Below, in pieces: positions 32,341-44,182 of a stretch of 64,000 nucleotides of DNA (its first letter is position 1; each line of letters starts with the position of its first letter). Location: assembly GCA_941918925.1 (NCBI GenBank), contig OW799234.1:44546412-44610411 (forward strand), in the 5' to 3' direction. A program made the translations under genes and the position numbers. Source of the DNA: Phyto melanocephala (taxonomy: Eukaryota > Arthropoda > Insecta > Diptera > Rhinophoridae). The notes under the pieces are model-generated. The model searched no databases. It worked only from the letters and a program-made list of their open reading frames with translations, and was not told the DNA's origin.

Positions 32341-32495
32341 CTGCGTAAATATCCTCTTGTATCGTCTTTTTGATCTTGCATTACCCAGGACTAAAACTTT
32401 TAAAAATAGCTAAATCATATTTTTTCCCGCAAAAAAATATAAAAAATCGCTAGATTTGACGAGAAAATAGCTGAAATGGCAACAGTGCAGGTAGC

Positions 32496-32924
32496 CAATG
32501 GAAAAAAAGAGCAATTTAGCGTGCACGCACATTTATAAGCGTTTATAATTTTGCTACCGCAATCATAAAAATTAAACAACCTTTTGTTTGTTATTATTAT
32601 TATTTTTTATTCTGAGAATCACAAACATGTCAAAAAGGTTTTCTCCAAAAAATTTTTTTAGGAGAAGAACATTAACTACTCAATTTGATGTATATCAGAC
32701 AAAAAAAATAATAAAATTTTGTGAAAATGAGCCAGATCACTTAATTGTGAATAAATTCGAAGGGAATCAATCGATTTTTATGTCCGATATCTTATTTTGT
32801 TGCTAATATATGTGATTTTGCAATAAAGTAATTAATATGAACAATTTTTGCCTTTTTCGATTTTTCATATTTTTTTTAAGACAAAATGCTATTTTTACGT
32901 AGACAATTGGAAATATTCGGGAGC
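32496..32924 (+). other. Unassigned sequence with a 60-residue frame
   Basis: An ATG at 32627 opens MSKRFSPKNFFRRRTL and runs to a stop at 32804; the product is lysine-rich and unrecognised. I cannot say it is a gene. No other feature seen. Confidence 0.25.
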
Positions 32925-33068
32925 AGATCGATATTGAAAATCAGAAAAATCGGTACATAAACAACTCAGATATAAGCAAAAAACCACAACCATCTCTTTT
33001 TTTTTACAACAACAACATACAACACATACATACATACATACTGAGCTTAGCCAAAAAAAAATTTTTTT
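32925..33068 (+). mobile_element. Helentron family C internal fragment
   Basis: Matches the GATCGATATTGAAAATCAGA to ctgagctta... block of family C (compare 43012-43190); neither end present. Confidence 0.6.
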
Positions 33069-34395
33069 TTATACCCTTCCTGTGGTGTACAAGGGCATAT
33101 ATAGCTTTGTCATTCCGCTTGTATTTTCTACAATTTTCATAAAGTATATATTTTCTGAAAGCTTATAAATAGAGGAGTCGATTAAGCCCTGTCCGTCATT
33201 TAAGACCCCATAAGGTATATATATTCTGAATCGGAATTGAATTTTATGAGGATCTAGCTATGTCCGTTCGTCTGTCCGTCTGTGGTGGGGGTATATTCAT
33301 TTTGTCATTCCGTTTGTAACACATCGAAATATCCATTTTAGACCCCATAAAGTATATATATTCTGAATCAGGGTTTGATTTTATGACGATCTAGCTATGT
33401 CCGTCCGTTTGTCCGTCTGTTGAAAGCATGATAGAGGTCGCACCGAAAAAGCTAGGCGGCTCAAATTTTTCCAGAATCTTTCCTATACACAAGGTTTGTT
33501 TGGTATTGAAAATGGGCTAAATCGGAATATTAGGAAGTGTGATATAGCTCGTAATGCAAGAGTAGGTCGAAAAAACCGTGTCCTTCAAACATCGAATAAA
33601 ATGCAATTGTGTCCAAACGCATTAACGTACAGTCATGAAAGTTCGAATATATATTTCTCGAGTAAAAACAATATTTTTCCCTGAAAATCGCCATGCATTA
33701 GGAAAAGAGTTATATATCAAAATGTACAAAAATTTATACCGCACAGTGTATATTTTAAATTTAAAACGTAATAAAACTGACAAAACTATAAGTACGATTC
33801 TAAAAGAGTGGTTAAATTTTAAGGGCTGATGTTGATTTTGAATAAAACACAAATTATTTAGGAAATTATTGCCATTTTTTTATTATGATAATATTGGTAT
33901 GGTTCAATTATGTATGGAATAAAATATCGGCGACCTTGGCGGCACAACTTTATCCGATGATCCAAATTTTCAATGACAACGTTGATGTTCAATTGTTGGG
34001 TACGATGATGAGTTGAGGTTGAGTGCTCTTTTGCCACATTATCGCGAAAAAGAGCAATGTTTCTCATTCAACGAACTATGTGGGCATTCACAGATGTTTT
34101 CACATTTCATACAGACCTGTTTTGCTGAAATTTAAATATTTTTTACAATTCTCCCGATTGTAGACGAATTTAAACGATTATGTTGACAAAAAGAATCACA
34201 AAATGCGCAAAATGCATTTTGATTTGAACGCTCATTTTTATAATAAGCCTGAATAGCTTTAACGCGTTCTTCGATTGTTCAAATTGAGTTAGATTGAAAA
34301 TGAGAAATGTCAAATGAAATGCAGAAAAAAAATTTGACGTCTTGGTGTAGCTCACATTCAATATCGGCCCTTAAAATTAAACCATCCTTTATATT
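33069..34395 (+). mobile_element. Helentron C/B mosaic, copy 4 of family B
   Basis: It opens with a family C 5' end (TATACCCTTCCTGTGGTGTA). After the GTCGATTAAGCCCTGTCCGT block it switches to family B (GACCCCATAAGGTATATATA), and the B opening appears a second time at about 33285. A mariner derivative occupies about 33803-34388; its flanks differ from the other copies because B sequence is deleted before it. Confidence 0.6.
33803..34388 (-). mobile_element. Mariner-like derivative, diverged
   Basis: Left end AGAGTGGTTAAATTTTAAGG; right end eroded to aattaaaccatccttta. The minus strand shows ALFRDNVAKEHSTSTHHR then TQQLNINVVIENLDHRIK, again the same DNA-binding-to-C-terminus joint. Confidence 0.7.
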
Positions 34396-34410
34396 CCATA
34401 CCAATATTTT

Positions 34411-35358
34411 ATTATACTCGCCAACAAAAAAATGGTAGGGTGTATTTATTTTGTCATTCCGTTTGTCAGACATCGAAATATTTATTTTAGACCCCATTAA
34501 GTATTAATACTCTGAATAGGGGTTTTATTTTATGATGATCTAGGCATGACTTTCCGTCTGTTGGAAGCACGATAGAGGTCGGACCGAAAAAGCTAGGTGT
34601 GTAAAATTTTGCCAGAATATTTCTTATTTGTTTTGTATTGAAAATGGGCTAAATCGGAATATTAGGAAGAAAGTTATAGCTCGTAATGCAAGAGTAGGTC
34701 AAAAAACCGTGTCCTTCAAATATCAAATAAAATAGAATTGTGTCTAAATGCATTGACGTAGTCATGAAAATTCGAATGTATATTTTCTGACTAAAAAAAT
34801 ATTTTTCCTCAAAAATTACCAAAATCTATGAATTAGGAACGGAGTTATAGATCAAAACGTACGAAAATTTATACCGTGCAGTGTATTTTTCGGTATATTC
34901 AAAATTTAAAACGTTATAAAACTGGCAAAATTAGATGTATGATTTTGAAATTTTGATATCATTGCTTTTTGGTCAAAGGCTTTATACTAACGGAAAATAA
35001 ATGTTACACGCCCACCTACCATATAATGCTTTATCTCAAATTCATATAATTTCTCTATGAATAAAAATTTTGGAAGAATAAAGGACTATATTGAAATATG
35101 TAAGTTGTATTTATTAGCAGAAACTTTATTGACATGCCTACTTAAAGTCCACTTTCATTGAAAGACTAAAATTACAAAAACATTTTACTAGCATATCGAA
35201 GTTATACAAATAAAGTGATAAATATTTTAGTATAAAGAGATTATTCCATAGCGATTACTGTTAAAAACAAAATAATAAATTCTGAGCTATAAAGGTACAT
35301 CAAATTAGTGGTGGGTATAAAAGATTCGGCACAGCCGAATATAGTGCTCTTACTTGTT
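34411..35358 (+). mobile_element. Helentron family B, copy 5, without mariner
   Basis: The 5' end is degraded (TATACTCGCCAACAAAAAAA). The 3' end is intact: GTGGTGGGTATAAAA, hairpin ATTCGGCACAGCCGAAT, ATAGTGCTCTTACTTGTT. At 35197-35220 it reads cgaagttatacaaataaag, the uninterrupted version of the site occupied by the mariner in copies 1, 3 and 6. Several of the 300-bp inner blocks are missing. Confidence 0.8.
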
Positions 35359-35525
35359 TATTTATAATTTTACAATGGAATGTTTACATATATGTATGTA
35401 TTTTGTATGTTTTTATGTACGTATTTCATATGAGATGAAATACAAACAATTGTTATTGCATGACTACACGTTGTGAAGGGTATATAAGATTCGGCACGGC
35501 CGAATATAGCACTATTACTTGTTTG
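35359..35525 (+). mobile_element. Helentron family C, 3' end only
   Basis: Starts in the tttataattttacaatgg block and ends with GTGAAGGGTATATAAGATTC, the hairpin and CACTATTACTTGTT. It directly follows the 3' end of B copy 5. Confidence 0.75.
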
Positions 35526-36382
35526 ACTTATCATTAATTATGTGAAGAAGCGTCTAATAAATCTTTGATTTTACTTAAAAATTAAAAAAAATTATCCATA
35601 GAATTGAAAAATTTAACCATTTTTGCACTGGTAGCCATGATGCATCAAATCTATATAGTGGTTGTTAAAGCCCTTTTTTGGTGTTGACGTGTGTTATTGA
35701 TGTCTTATTTACTGTATTGTATTAAAGTTTATTCGGGATACAATATTCATAATTTTAATAGGTGCGCTTTACTGTTTAATAGAATGATACGTTTTGTTTA
35801 CAAATTAAGGCTGCATGACCATGTGTCGAGGTTCATTATTGTTTTTTTTTTTTACTTTAACTTTAATGGTTTTGCTCGAAAACGTTGGATATTTTTTTAC
35901 AAAGTATTTCTGACCACAGCTTTTGTATCCAGCTAGAACTTTCGTTATACTTACAAATATTTTCAAGTACGAGTTATTAAATGTTGGGCTATTTACTACG
36001 ATCTCTTAGAGACTTAAAATTAAATTTCGAATGTATATTTCCTGAGTAAAAGAAATATTTTTTCCCCAAAATTGCCAAAATCTATGTCTTGCCGCCAGTA
36101 AAAAAAACTGCTTTACTTATTGTGTTTGTTAACTTCACATATTAAAAATAATCCATTACATTTTAATTATTATATAATTTATATGTATGTGTATTCATAT
36201 ATACTTTCGGAGTAAACGCCACCCGCGCTAGTCTAAACTCTATTTTTATTTTAATAAAGCAAGTTTTGTATTGAGCTGACTGGCGTGGTGATTAGTTTTT
36301 AGTCCGGAAGAAATTTGAATTTGTTATACTTAAACTCTAGTGGTTTTAATACCAAAAAGTGAGTTTCACTTCATTTATTCAC
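35526..36382. other. Mostly unassigned; small family B fragment
   Basis: 36020-36086 matches the tttcctgagtaaaa...ccaaaatctatg block of family B. An 81-codon frame at 35691-35936 is rich in F, Y and R and unrecognised; I do not call it a gene. Confidence 0.4.
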
Positions 36383-37556
36383 CCTTATTCTGCGTTTCGA
36401 TTACGTTCCCGCATTCAGTTACGCTCGGATCAAAAAAAGGTATTGTGGCGAAAAACTCAATCGAAAGAAAAAGAAGAAGAACAGAGTATGATTAATTTAG
36501 CTAATTTTCTGTGAAACGTGTGAAATCGAAACAATAAAAATAAACAATTTTATAAACATTTTAGCAAAAAGTTAATTTTGGTGAACAAAAAATTAATAAA
36601 TAAATATACAAATAAAAATTGGGAGAACAATAATTTAATAAAACATCAGCTAAGAGAAAAAAAAAGTGTCGGAACATACATATGTATGTATATGAGTATG
36701 AGGTATTCGTGATTAAAATATTAATCTGAAGAATCCTGTCGCACGGGAGTTGATATTTAATTGTTTTTCCGTTGCGCAACAAAATATTCCCTTGTTTTAA
36801 TAAAATGGAATCGATAGCAAGGACGCTGTTGTTAGAAGAGGAAAACAACGCTCTCCAGAACGATAGTTCAGAATTGAAAAACAGAGGATGAGAGGAAATT
36901 TTAATCCATTTGAGATGACTGATAAATTGTGCGACTTGTTAAATACATATACATACATATGCATTTGTGAAATTATTACTTTAGTTTTACAGATTTCAAA
37001 AAAACTTTCGCCTCAATAAAGTCACGTTTAAGTATGTGTTAGTCACGTTTGCATCAGAAGCGCAGTCCACCACGATAGCATCTTTATCACCGCTTAACCG
37101 AGTTATAGCTGCTTTGAGATTTTTTGCTAAAGAACGCTACCAACACGGAGTGGGTGCTGCTGCTCAATCCACAGTGCCAAAGTCATTATAATTTTTTCTT
37201 GACATAATGCAGGCAAAGCTGTGCTCGCAGTGGATAAAATTTGAACCAACTAAAGAGAAAAAGACGCAGGCAAAACAAAATTACATATGTAAATTAAATT
37301 AAATAAAAATTAAAGATTTCAATTAAACAAAAAATGTTTGCAAAATAAGTTTATTGTATTTTATATTTAATTTTTTTTAATTTTAAACTTTTTTAAAAAA
37401 CTCGACTAAGAATCGAAAAAATGTCCGTTACATACACAACTTAGAAAAACGTAGCTACGATCGTAACGCAGAATACATACAATCGAAAAAACAAATCGAA
37501 ATGAAACAAAACGGAACACAGAATATTAAAGTTCCGAATCGAAACGCAGAATAAGG
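36383..37556 (+). mobile_element. PIF/Harbinger element with perfect 20-bp TIRs and transposase remnant
   Basis: The left TIR is CCTTATTCTGCGTTTCGATT (36383-36402) and the right TIR is its exact reverse complement (37537-37556). It contains a decayed HARBI1-like transposase. The target duplication is not certain (the flanks read TTAT/TCAC and GATGA/TTAT). The inner flanks repeat related TCGAAA/CGTAAC motifs. Confidence 0.75.
36805..37275 (+). pseudogene. HARBI1-like (PIF/Harbinger) transposase remnant
   Basis: From ATG 36805: MESIARTLLLEEENNALQN; after a +1 shift RMRGNFNPFEMTDKL; then past a possible intron acceptor (TTTTACAG at 36984-36991) FQKNFRLNKVTFKYVL, and PLNRVIAALRFFAKERYQHG, VGAAAQSTVPKSL, stop, FFLDIMQAKLCSQWIKF. 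The order NPFE...FRL-K, then ALRFFA-GS-Q-xVG, then QS-VS-L is the N-terminal half of HARBI1-type nucleases. The DDE catalytic half is absent. Confidence 0.7.
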
Positions 37557-38266
37557 ATGATTATAATTAAATTTCCCCATAAAATTGTCTATTTTTGTAG
37601 GAATTTTAATATAAGAAACATTGGTGGAATAAATTTGAATTTAAAATTAGCGAGGCGAATTCCTCATCAACAAGCTGTGTTTGCAAAATTTTACAATCAT
37701 ACATCTAATTTTCTCAGTTTTATTACGTTTTAAATTTTTAATATACCGAAAAATACACTGTGCGGTATAATTTTTCGTACATGTTGATCTATTACTCCTT
37801 TCCTGATGCATATATTTAAGCAATTTTTAAGGAAAATTATTTTTTCGAATGGGTTAACAGCATTATAAACTAGTAATTATTAATGTGCTATAATTTTTTT
37901 TTTTATTGTCTCATAAAATTATTTGTATTGAATGACATAAAATGGATTTTGTTATAAAAAAAATAAATTAAAATTTAGTTTATTTTATACAGCAGAAATT
38001 TTAAAACCGAATTGATAGCACTTATTAATTGTACTAAATGTCATAAAATACATGCGTTTGTCTGGCAACACGATCTGTAAATATACATTAAAAAAACTCT
38101 TTGTTCTGCACAAAAAAAATATAACACTCATTTCTGCACAAAAGAGTAATTTGTTATCTTTGCAGATAGCGTGTTTAGTTTAGTTTGCCAATTTTACTTT
38201 GATATTTTCTCGCCAGCAATTCAATCATAATTAATAAGGTGTTGCGATTGCACAAGTACTTCATTG
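37557..38266. other. Unassigned, with a family B fragment
   Basis: 37682-37850 (minus) matches the family B block around cgcacagtgtatttttcggt. The part from about 38220 shares aattcaatca and gcgattgcacaagtacttca with 41060-41125 (family E), an unclassified repeat. Confidence 0.45.
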
Positions 38267-39040
38267 TAGGGATGGGAAAATTGGAAAAATATATCGATAT
38301 TTATTATATCGATATTTTATTTTACCATCGATATTTATTATATTTAAAATATCGATATATCGACTGAAACATATTTCCCTAGTTATTGTTGAAATGATTT
38401 ACATTTGAAAATTAAATACACCCACTTATGCACATACAAACAAAAATAGATGTATATTAGGCTTCGTAGTAACTTTTTATTCCAATTTTTATAATAAATA
38501 AACTAAATATTATAATATATATTAATAGTATAAATGCTTGCTCTTATGCGTGAGCTTATAAAAACGAAAATTAGAAAAAATATTTACGATTAAGGATAAG
38601 ATCAGTTATATGACTAGATCAAACATAAAAACAAAAAATAAACCAAAAATTCATTAGACAATCTTAAGTTTTAAAGTCAAGAATTGATGTATTGTTTACA
38701 CCAAATCTATAAAATAAATTCTGAAAAAATATTTACGATTAAGGATGAGATCAGTTATATGACTAGATCAAACAAAAAAACAGAAAATAAGCCAAAACTT
38801 CAACAATTGAGGTATTGTTATTGTATAAGTATATAATAAGTATCCTAGTATAATTGAAACTAAATTCGCCTTTGCTGCTGTACCTTCTTTTGGAAAACTT
38901 TGAAAAATATCGGCTCCGATATTAGTAAATAAATATCGATGTATCGATATTGAAGTATTTAAAATATCGGCGATTAATATCGAAATTTTTTATACTAAAT
39001 ATCGATATTTTGATATATCGATATATTTTGCCCAACCCTA
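38267..39040. mobile_element. TIR element with ATATCGATAT-rich ends
   Basis: The ends TAGGGATGGGAAAA and, reverse complemented, TAGGGTTGGGCAAAA begin an element whose first and last 100 bases are packed with TATCGATA/ATATCGAT. The interior holds a near-duplicate pair (catatattta-type block at 38569-38620 and 38727-38780). It interrupts family E sequence. The TAGGG start and subterminal motif suggest hAT, but the flanking 8-mers do not match. Confidence 0.55.
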
Positions 39041-39061
39041 TTGTGAAGAAGAGTATAGACC

Positions 39062-39105
39062 AAGGTCTATTAAATCTATTAAATTTAATAGACCTTGGTA
39101 TAGAC
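39062..39105. repeat. Short perfect inverted repeat
   Basis: CCAAGGTCTATTAAAT and ATTTAATAGACCTTGG face each other across about 8 bases, able to form a strong hairpin on either strand. Confidence 0.75.
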
Positions 39106-39215
39106 TATTTCGAAACGAAATCATGAAAAATGTAAAAATCAGTAGTCTGAATGGTGTAGATATTGATAAAAATTGTATATCAAATCTACTAGATTTCACT
39201 CAGGTGTATATGTAC

Positions 39216-40364
39216 TATTAAAAGTTAGTTGGAAAAATCCATTGCTTCTTCATAAATTTCAATCTTTGTTCCAGTGAACAAAGAGCAGTTTTGGCAACTA
39301 CATTGAAACAGGTGGTCGCAATCGCAAAGTCAGTCAAATTTTAAAATATTAAAAACATGATAGTACAAGGCAATTAAGATTTCATTAAAATAAAAATTGT
39401 ATTTTATTTTGTTTTTCAGTTTTATTTTATGCCCTTTTTGAGCGTTTTTTGGAACCATTTTAAATACGTTTTAAAACAAAAGTTGTACCATTTTAAACTT
39501 GCTCTGTCAATAACATATTATTTATGTCAGCAGGTATTCAACACTAATTGCTATTAATGGTAGATGCGAATACCTTTATAAATGGCCTTGGCTACAAAGA
39601 TACATAAATACTTTACTAACTAGTGGATAGTCCCATTGAAATTAATTTATTCTGAACCTAAAAGCACAGAGTACAAGTATATAAAAACAATTTTAACGAT
39701 TAAGGTAAAGAAAACGATATAAAAAAGTAATCAAGTGATTTCTGTTTTGAAAAAAAAAACAAGTAAACAAGCCGATTGTGAAATATCAACAGCTGCAGAT
39801 ATTTCTAAGAATAAAAAATTTTTTAACAATCAAGCAAGAGTTCTGTATTCGGCCATGTCGAATCTTAAATATCGTTCACGAAGATAGGCTATTATTACCA
39901 TGAAATATTAGTTTCTTTTTCCGAGTCTAGTCATGTGGAATGCATTTCGAAACCAGCTTCATCGTCGACACTCGATCGAAACTGCAAGTGTTGTATGTAT
40001 ATATCATATACATAGGTATTTAACTAAATATTTTAATGAAATTTATAATCTAGATTGTTTGTTCTGCTTTTGAATTTTATTTCTTTAATAAGTTGGGACG
40101 AAATTTACAAATACATTTGTTTTTGTGCATCATTATCAGTGTTGTCAACTTTGAAATTTCAAGAAGCATAAAAACGAGAAAAAGAGTAATTTCCAAAAAA
40201 AGTTTAAATCTAATTTTCATTCCATTTGTTTCATAAAATCATGAATTTCCATATGCTTCTAATAGGAGCATAAGACCTTTAAATAAATTTCCATAAATTT
40301 TTTAAATAATAATTTTTTTGACGACGTGGCAACTTGAATTTCACAATTGCCAATCACTAATCTG
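39216..40364. other. Unassigned sequence
   Basis: No gene. Around 39829-39866 the phrase caagagttctgtattcggcc then atgtcgaatctt resembles a reversed, mutated Helentron 3' end. No body was found attached to it. Confidence 0.35.
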
Positions 40365-40735
40365 ATGAGGTTAAACAAATTTGATCCGACATTTTGTTTT
40401 AGATGCCATCTTGGATTTTAAATTTTTAATAATTAACTGTATTCTATTGGTCAAGCCCTTTCATTTGATCCCAATATTGAGGGGGTTCTAGAAGTTACAT
40501 TTTAAAATATCAGGTTTGACCCATATATAAATTGATTGTCCGCCATTTTGTAGTGTCGGCCAACATGAATTTAAATTTTTTTTATAGTGCTTATATTGTG
40601 CTAGTCAACTCCTTTCAGATGATACCAATATTGACTTTCTCAATTGTCTAGAAGCTGAAAAAATTGATTTTCGTTTGTTAATTTTTAGAATATATATTTA
40701 AACAATTTTTAATGTAAATTTTAGGCTATAAGTTC
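40365..40735 (+). repeat. Family D repeat, copy 4 (uninterrupted)
   Basis: Contains in one piece the GATGCCATCTTGGATTTTAA and ACTGTATTCTATTGGTCAAG blocks that family A separates at 8.43-9.30 kb, followed by GTCCGCCATTTTGTAGTG and the AGATGATACCAATATTGAC block. Confidence 0.65.
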
Positions 40736-40869
40736 AATGCGATAATGACAGAATATCAAGGAAAAGTTAGTCATCCGATACTAGCTGGTATTGTATTGAA
40801 AATTTAAACATAGAATTATTTGTCCTAATTGATTTCATGTTATTTCATATACATATCATTGAGTTATAC

Positions 40870-41127
40870 TAAATTTACACCTACACAAGATCTAGTACTT
40901 AAGGGATTTTGAGCGAAATCTTGTTCATTTCTACCAGATTTCCCATAGAAAACGAAATCTACTTCGCCACTAGATTTTGGCAGAATCTACTTAAAATCTA
41001 GTACTACTTAGTGATGCAACTGTGGTTTTTATTAAATTGTAATAAAATATACTACGCTGCATAAAGAAAAATTCAATCAAAATATATAAGGTGGTTGCAA
41101 TTGCACAAGTACTTTATTGTTTACATT
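40870..41127 (+). repeat. Family E repeat, left part
   Basis: Resembles the sequence before 38267 (ggttgcaattgcacaagtac). It continues at 41910-42094 with gaaaacgaaatcttgcaaaa and tcaaatctactagctttcgc, matched by 39047-39215. Its class is unknown. Confidence 0.45.
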
Positions 41128-41909
41128 CTTTTTATACCCTTCACACAGTGAAAAAGGGTACATATAGGTTTGTCATTCCGTGTGAAATTTCTACAATTTT
41201 GATTTCCGACCCCATAAAGTATATATTTTCTGAAAGCTTATGAATAGGGGAGTCGATTAAGCCCTGTCAGTCTGTCCGTGTGTATGTTGAAATCAACTTT
41301 TTGAACCCCCCCGACATCGCTTGGACTCGGGTGAGGTATTAAAATATCAGAAATATCGGTATTGGAGTAGATCGGTATTGAAAATCAGAAACATCGGTAC
41401 ATAAACAACTGAGATATGAGCAAAAACCCACGACCACCTCGATTTTTTTTCACAAAAACAACATTACAACAACAACATGCATACATACAAACGTGTATAC
41501 TGGTTAGAGAAAACGTGGCATCGAATCCCAGCTGAGGCAAAAAAATTTTTTTATATATTTTTTTTTTTTATTTTTTATATAATATATTATTTATATTTTT
41601 ATTATTATTTTTTTTTAATTATTTTTTTTTAAATATTTTTTTTTTTTTATATTTATTATATATATTTTAATTATTTTAAAAAAAAATTTTTATTTAATTT
41701 TTTTTTTAATATTTTTTTTTTTAATTTTTTTTTTTTAAATTTTTTTTTAACATACATACGTAAATTTATAATTTTACAATGGGATGTTTTTATATATGTA
41801 TGTACGTATTTCATATGGGATGGTGATACAAACTACTGTTATTGCATGACTACACGTTGTGAAGGGTATATAAGATTCGGCACGGCCGAATATAGCGGTT
41901 TTACTTGTT
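41128..41909 (+). mobile_element. Helentron family C, copy 5
   Basis: Full length: 5' TTTTTATACCCTTCACACAG with the pairing partner GTGAAAAAGGGTA, the AT-homopolymer core, GTTGTGAAGGGTATATAAG, hairpin TTCGGCACGGCCGAA, and ATAGCGGTTTTACTTGTT. It splits family E. Confidence 0.85.
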
Positions 41910-42094
41910 AATATGGAGTTTAAATTTTGAAGAAGTAGAGCCTAGAGAGTCTCTCAGCACGCCTTGTAAATAAATATACTATTTTGAAAACGAAATCTTG
42001 CAAAATGTCAAAAAACAGTGGTATAAACGGTATAGATTTTAATAAAGATCTTAAATCAAATCTACTAGCTTTCGCTCAGGTGTAAATGTAGTAT

Positions 42095-42698
42095 TACCTA
42101 TCGTTGCCACATGCAAGTGCAAGTGAAAAAAAACCAATACACTAACACTTTTTTACTAACACAACTACACTTTGGCAACCTGCGATTCAGCTTGCGAAGA
42201 AATTTTTAAGCAAGTAAAATTTTTACAGTTACGGCAAGTAAAGTGACAAGCCCAAAAACAGTGTTGTCTAATACTGAGTTTTTTGTTAACTCAACAATAT
42301 ATCATACAATTGTGGTAAATAATTCAGCTAATTTTTTTAATTAATATGTATATATGTATATGAAGAATATTAAGAAAAAAATATAAATATTCATTTAAAA
42401 TGTAAGTTTTAATATAAATATCAATATTTAATAAAAAAATTATATTAAAAAGTTACATGTCTAAAGGTAACGTTCAATAGTGGCTATTGACAACACTTAA
42501 TTACCAATTGAAGCAGCGCCATTTTTTTTAAATTTGTTTGAAGTTTATTTGTTGACGACATTTTAAAAATGAACTTGCACTGTGCTGTGTAGCCACTCAA
42601 AAAATTTTTGTGTTTTTTTTGGCATTTCTCCTGATTTTCGTTAGTAATACGTATACACTACTTGCAAGTAAATACTTGCCTGTGGCAACGTAGGGTTA
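42095..42698. mobile_element. CGTTGCCAC-TIR element, copy 2
   Basis: Inverse copy of the element at 16396-16984, with the same ends and similar length. Differences include a short insertion in the AT-rich centre. It inserts at the right edge of family E. Confidence 0.7.
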
Positions 42699-42719
42699 GT
42701 ACGAAATTTACCAACATCT

Positions 42720-44166
42720 CAAGGCGAATTCAATATCAGGTGATGTTAAGAAGCCAGCTGATTGTTATACCCTTCACACAGTGAAAAAGGGTATATATAG
42801 GTTTGTCATTCCGTGTGAAATTTCTACAATTTTCATTTCCGACCCCATAAAGTATATATTTTCTGAAAGCTTATGAATAGAGGAGTCGATTAAGCCCTGA
42901 CCGTCTGTCCGTCTGACCGTCTGTCCGTGTGTATGTTGAAATCAACTTTTTGAAGCCCCCCGACATAGGTTGGACCCGGGTAAGGTATTAAAATATCAGA
43001 AATATTCGGGAGTAGATCGGTATTGAAAATCAGAAACATCGGTACATAAACAACTGAGATATGAGCAAAAACCCACGACCACCTCGATTTTCTTTTCATA
43101 AAAACAACATTACAACAACAACATACATACGTACAAACGTGTATACTGGTTAGAGAAAACGTGGCATCGAATCCCAGCTGAGGCAAAAAAATTTTTTTTT
43201 AAATTTTTTTAAAATTTTTTTTTTTAATTTTTTTTTTATTTTTTTTTTATTTTTTATTTAATATATTATATATATTTTTATTATTATTTTTTTTTATTTT
43301 TTTTTTTTTAATTTTTTTTTATTTTTTTTTTGTTTTATATATATTATATATGTATATAATAATTTTTTTTTTTTTAATTTTTTTTTTAAATTTTTTTTTT
43401 TAAATTTTTTTTTTATTTTTTATTTTTTTTTTGTTTTTTTTAACATACATACGTGAATTTACTGTTATTGCATGACTACACGTTGTGAAGGGTATATAAG
43501 ATTCGGCACGGCCGAATATAGCGCTTTTACTTGTTTTTGTATTTCATTGTTTTTTTTTCGAACATCAAAACAGTTCTCTGTTTCAAGTCCTCTTTGTTTA
43601 TAATCATTACTGTAGTTGTTTGTTGTTGTCACCAACGTCATCAGTATCCGCTTGCCAACCAAACAGCCAACCCACCACACGTTCTTGTTTTTTGCTCGTT
43701 TTACTTTTACGGCACAATGTCAAAGTTTGTTTACATTTAAATTAATTTTTATGTGCGTTAGCTAATAATTTATATAAAAGTGGTAATATTTGTGAAAAAT
43801 AATTGTAAAAATATTAATATTTGTGCAATAACTTATTGGAAAATAAGTAAAATACAATTTATAATTGGAATAAACAACATTTTTAATGTTTTTAATTCAG
43901 AAAATACAAAATTTCGGTTTTGCTTGTCCTATTGATTAAAAGTTGTGAAAAATATTCAAAGAAAAACCAAATGTGTGATATAATCTAGCACAAATTTATG
44001 TAATAAATTAAACATACTTATTTATTTTAAAACTTTTCGCGTAAATTTATGAAAATAAAATTTTCATTAAAAATAAACAAAAAAGTTGTTTTTTTGTGTT
44101 TTGACATTCTCTTGGCCTTTTGTGTTTGTTGCTGGGATGTTATCACCTGATAGTGAATTCGCCTTG
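42720..44166. mobile_element. hAT-type element, TIR CAAGGCGAATTCA, 8-bp TSD
   Basis: The left TIR CAAGGCGAATTCA, then TATCAGGTGAT, has its reverse complement on the right. Perfect 8-bp target duplications CAACATCT flank it (42712-42719 and 44167-44174). A full family C Helentron is nested at 42766-43537, leaving about 675 bp of MITE. The remaining interior (43538-44166) is AT-rich with no transposase. Confidence 0.85.
42766..43537 (+). mobile_element. Helentron family C, copy 6, nested in hAT
   Basis: Full length, close to copy 5: 5' TATACCCTTCACACAGTG, 3' hairpin TTCGGCACGGCCGAA and GCGCTTTTACTTGTT. It inserted close to the left end of the hAT-type MITE. Confidence 0.85.
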
Positions 44167-44182
44167 CAACATCTGTTTTTCC

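Larger units (their letters stand above)
30536..32487 (-). mobile_element. hAT element, TIR CACTGTTGCCA, 8-bp TSD, containing a gypsy fragment
   Basis: TIRs CACTGTTGCCA and TGGCAACAGTG are flanked by perfect 8-bp duplications CAGGTAGC (30528-30535 and 32488-32495). The minus strand keeps a piece of hAT transposase at 31990-32340. A 5'-truncated Ty3/gypsy element (about 30660-31965) lies inside, in the opposite direction. A 478-bp MITE of the same family occurs at 44183-44660. Confidence 0.85.

Noticed and set aside
38259..39048. 8-bp duplication around the ATATCGAT-rich element
   Set aside because: CTTCATTG and TTGTGAAG are not direct repeats; the element is kept on TIR evidence only.
39829..39866. 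A Helentron 3' end in reverse orientation
   Set aside because: Only the hairpin-like phrase is similar, with several changes, and no element body is attached.
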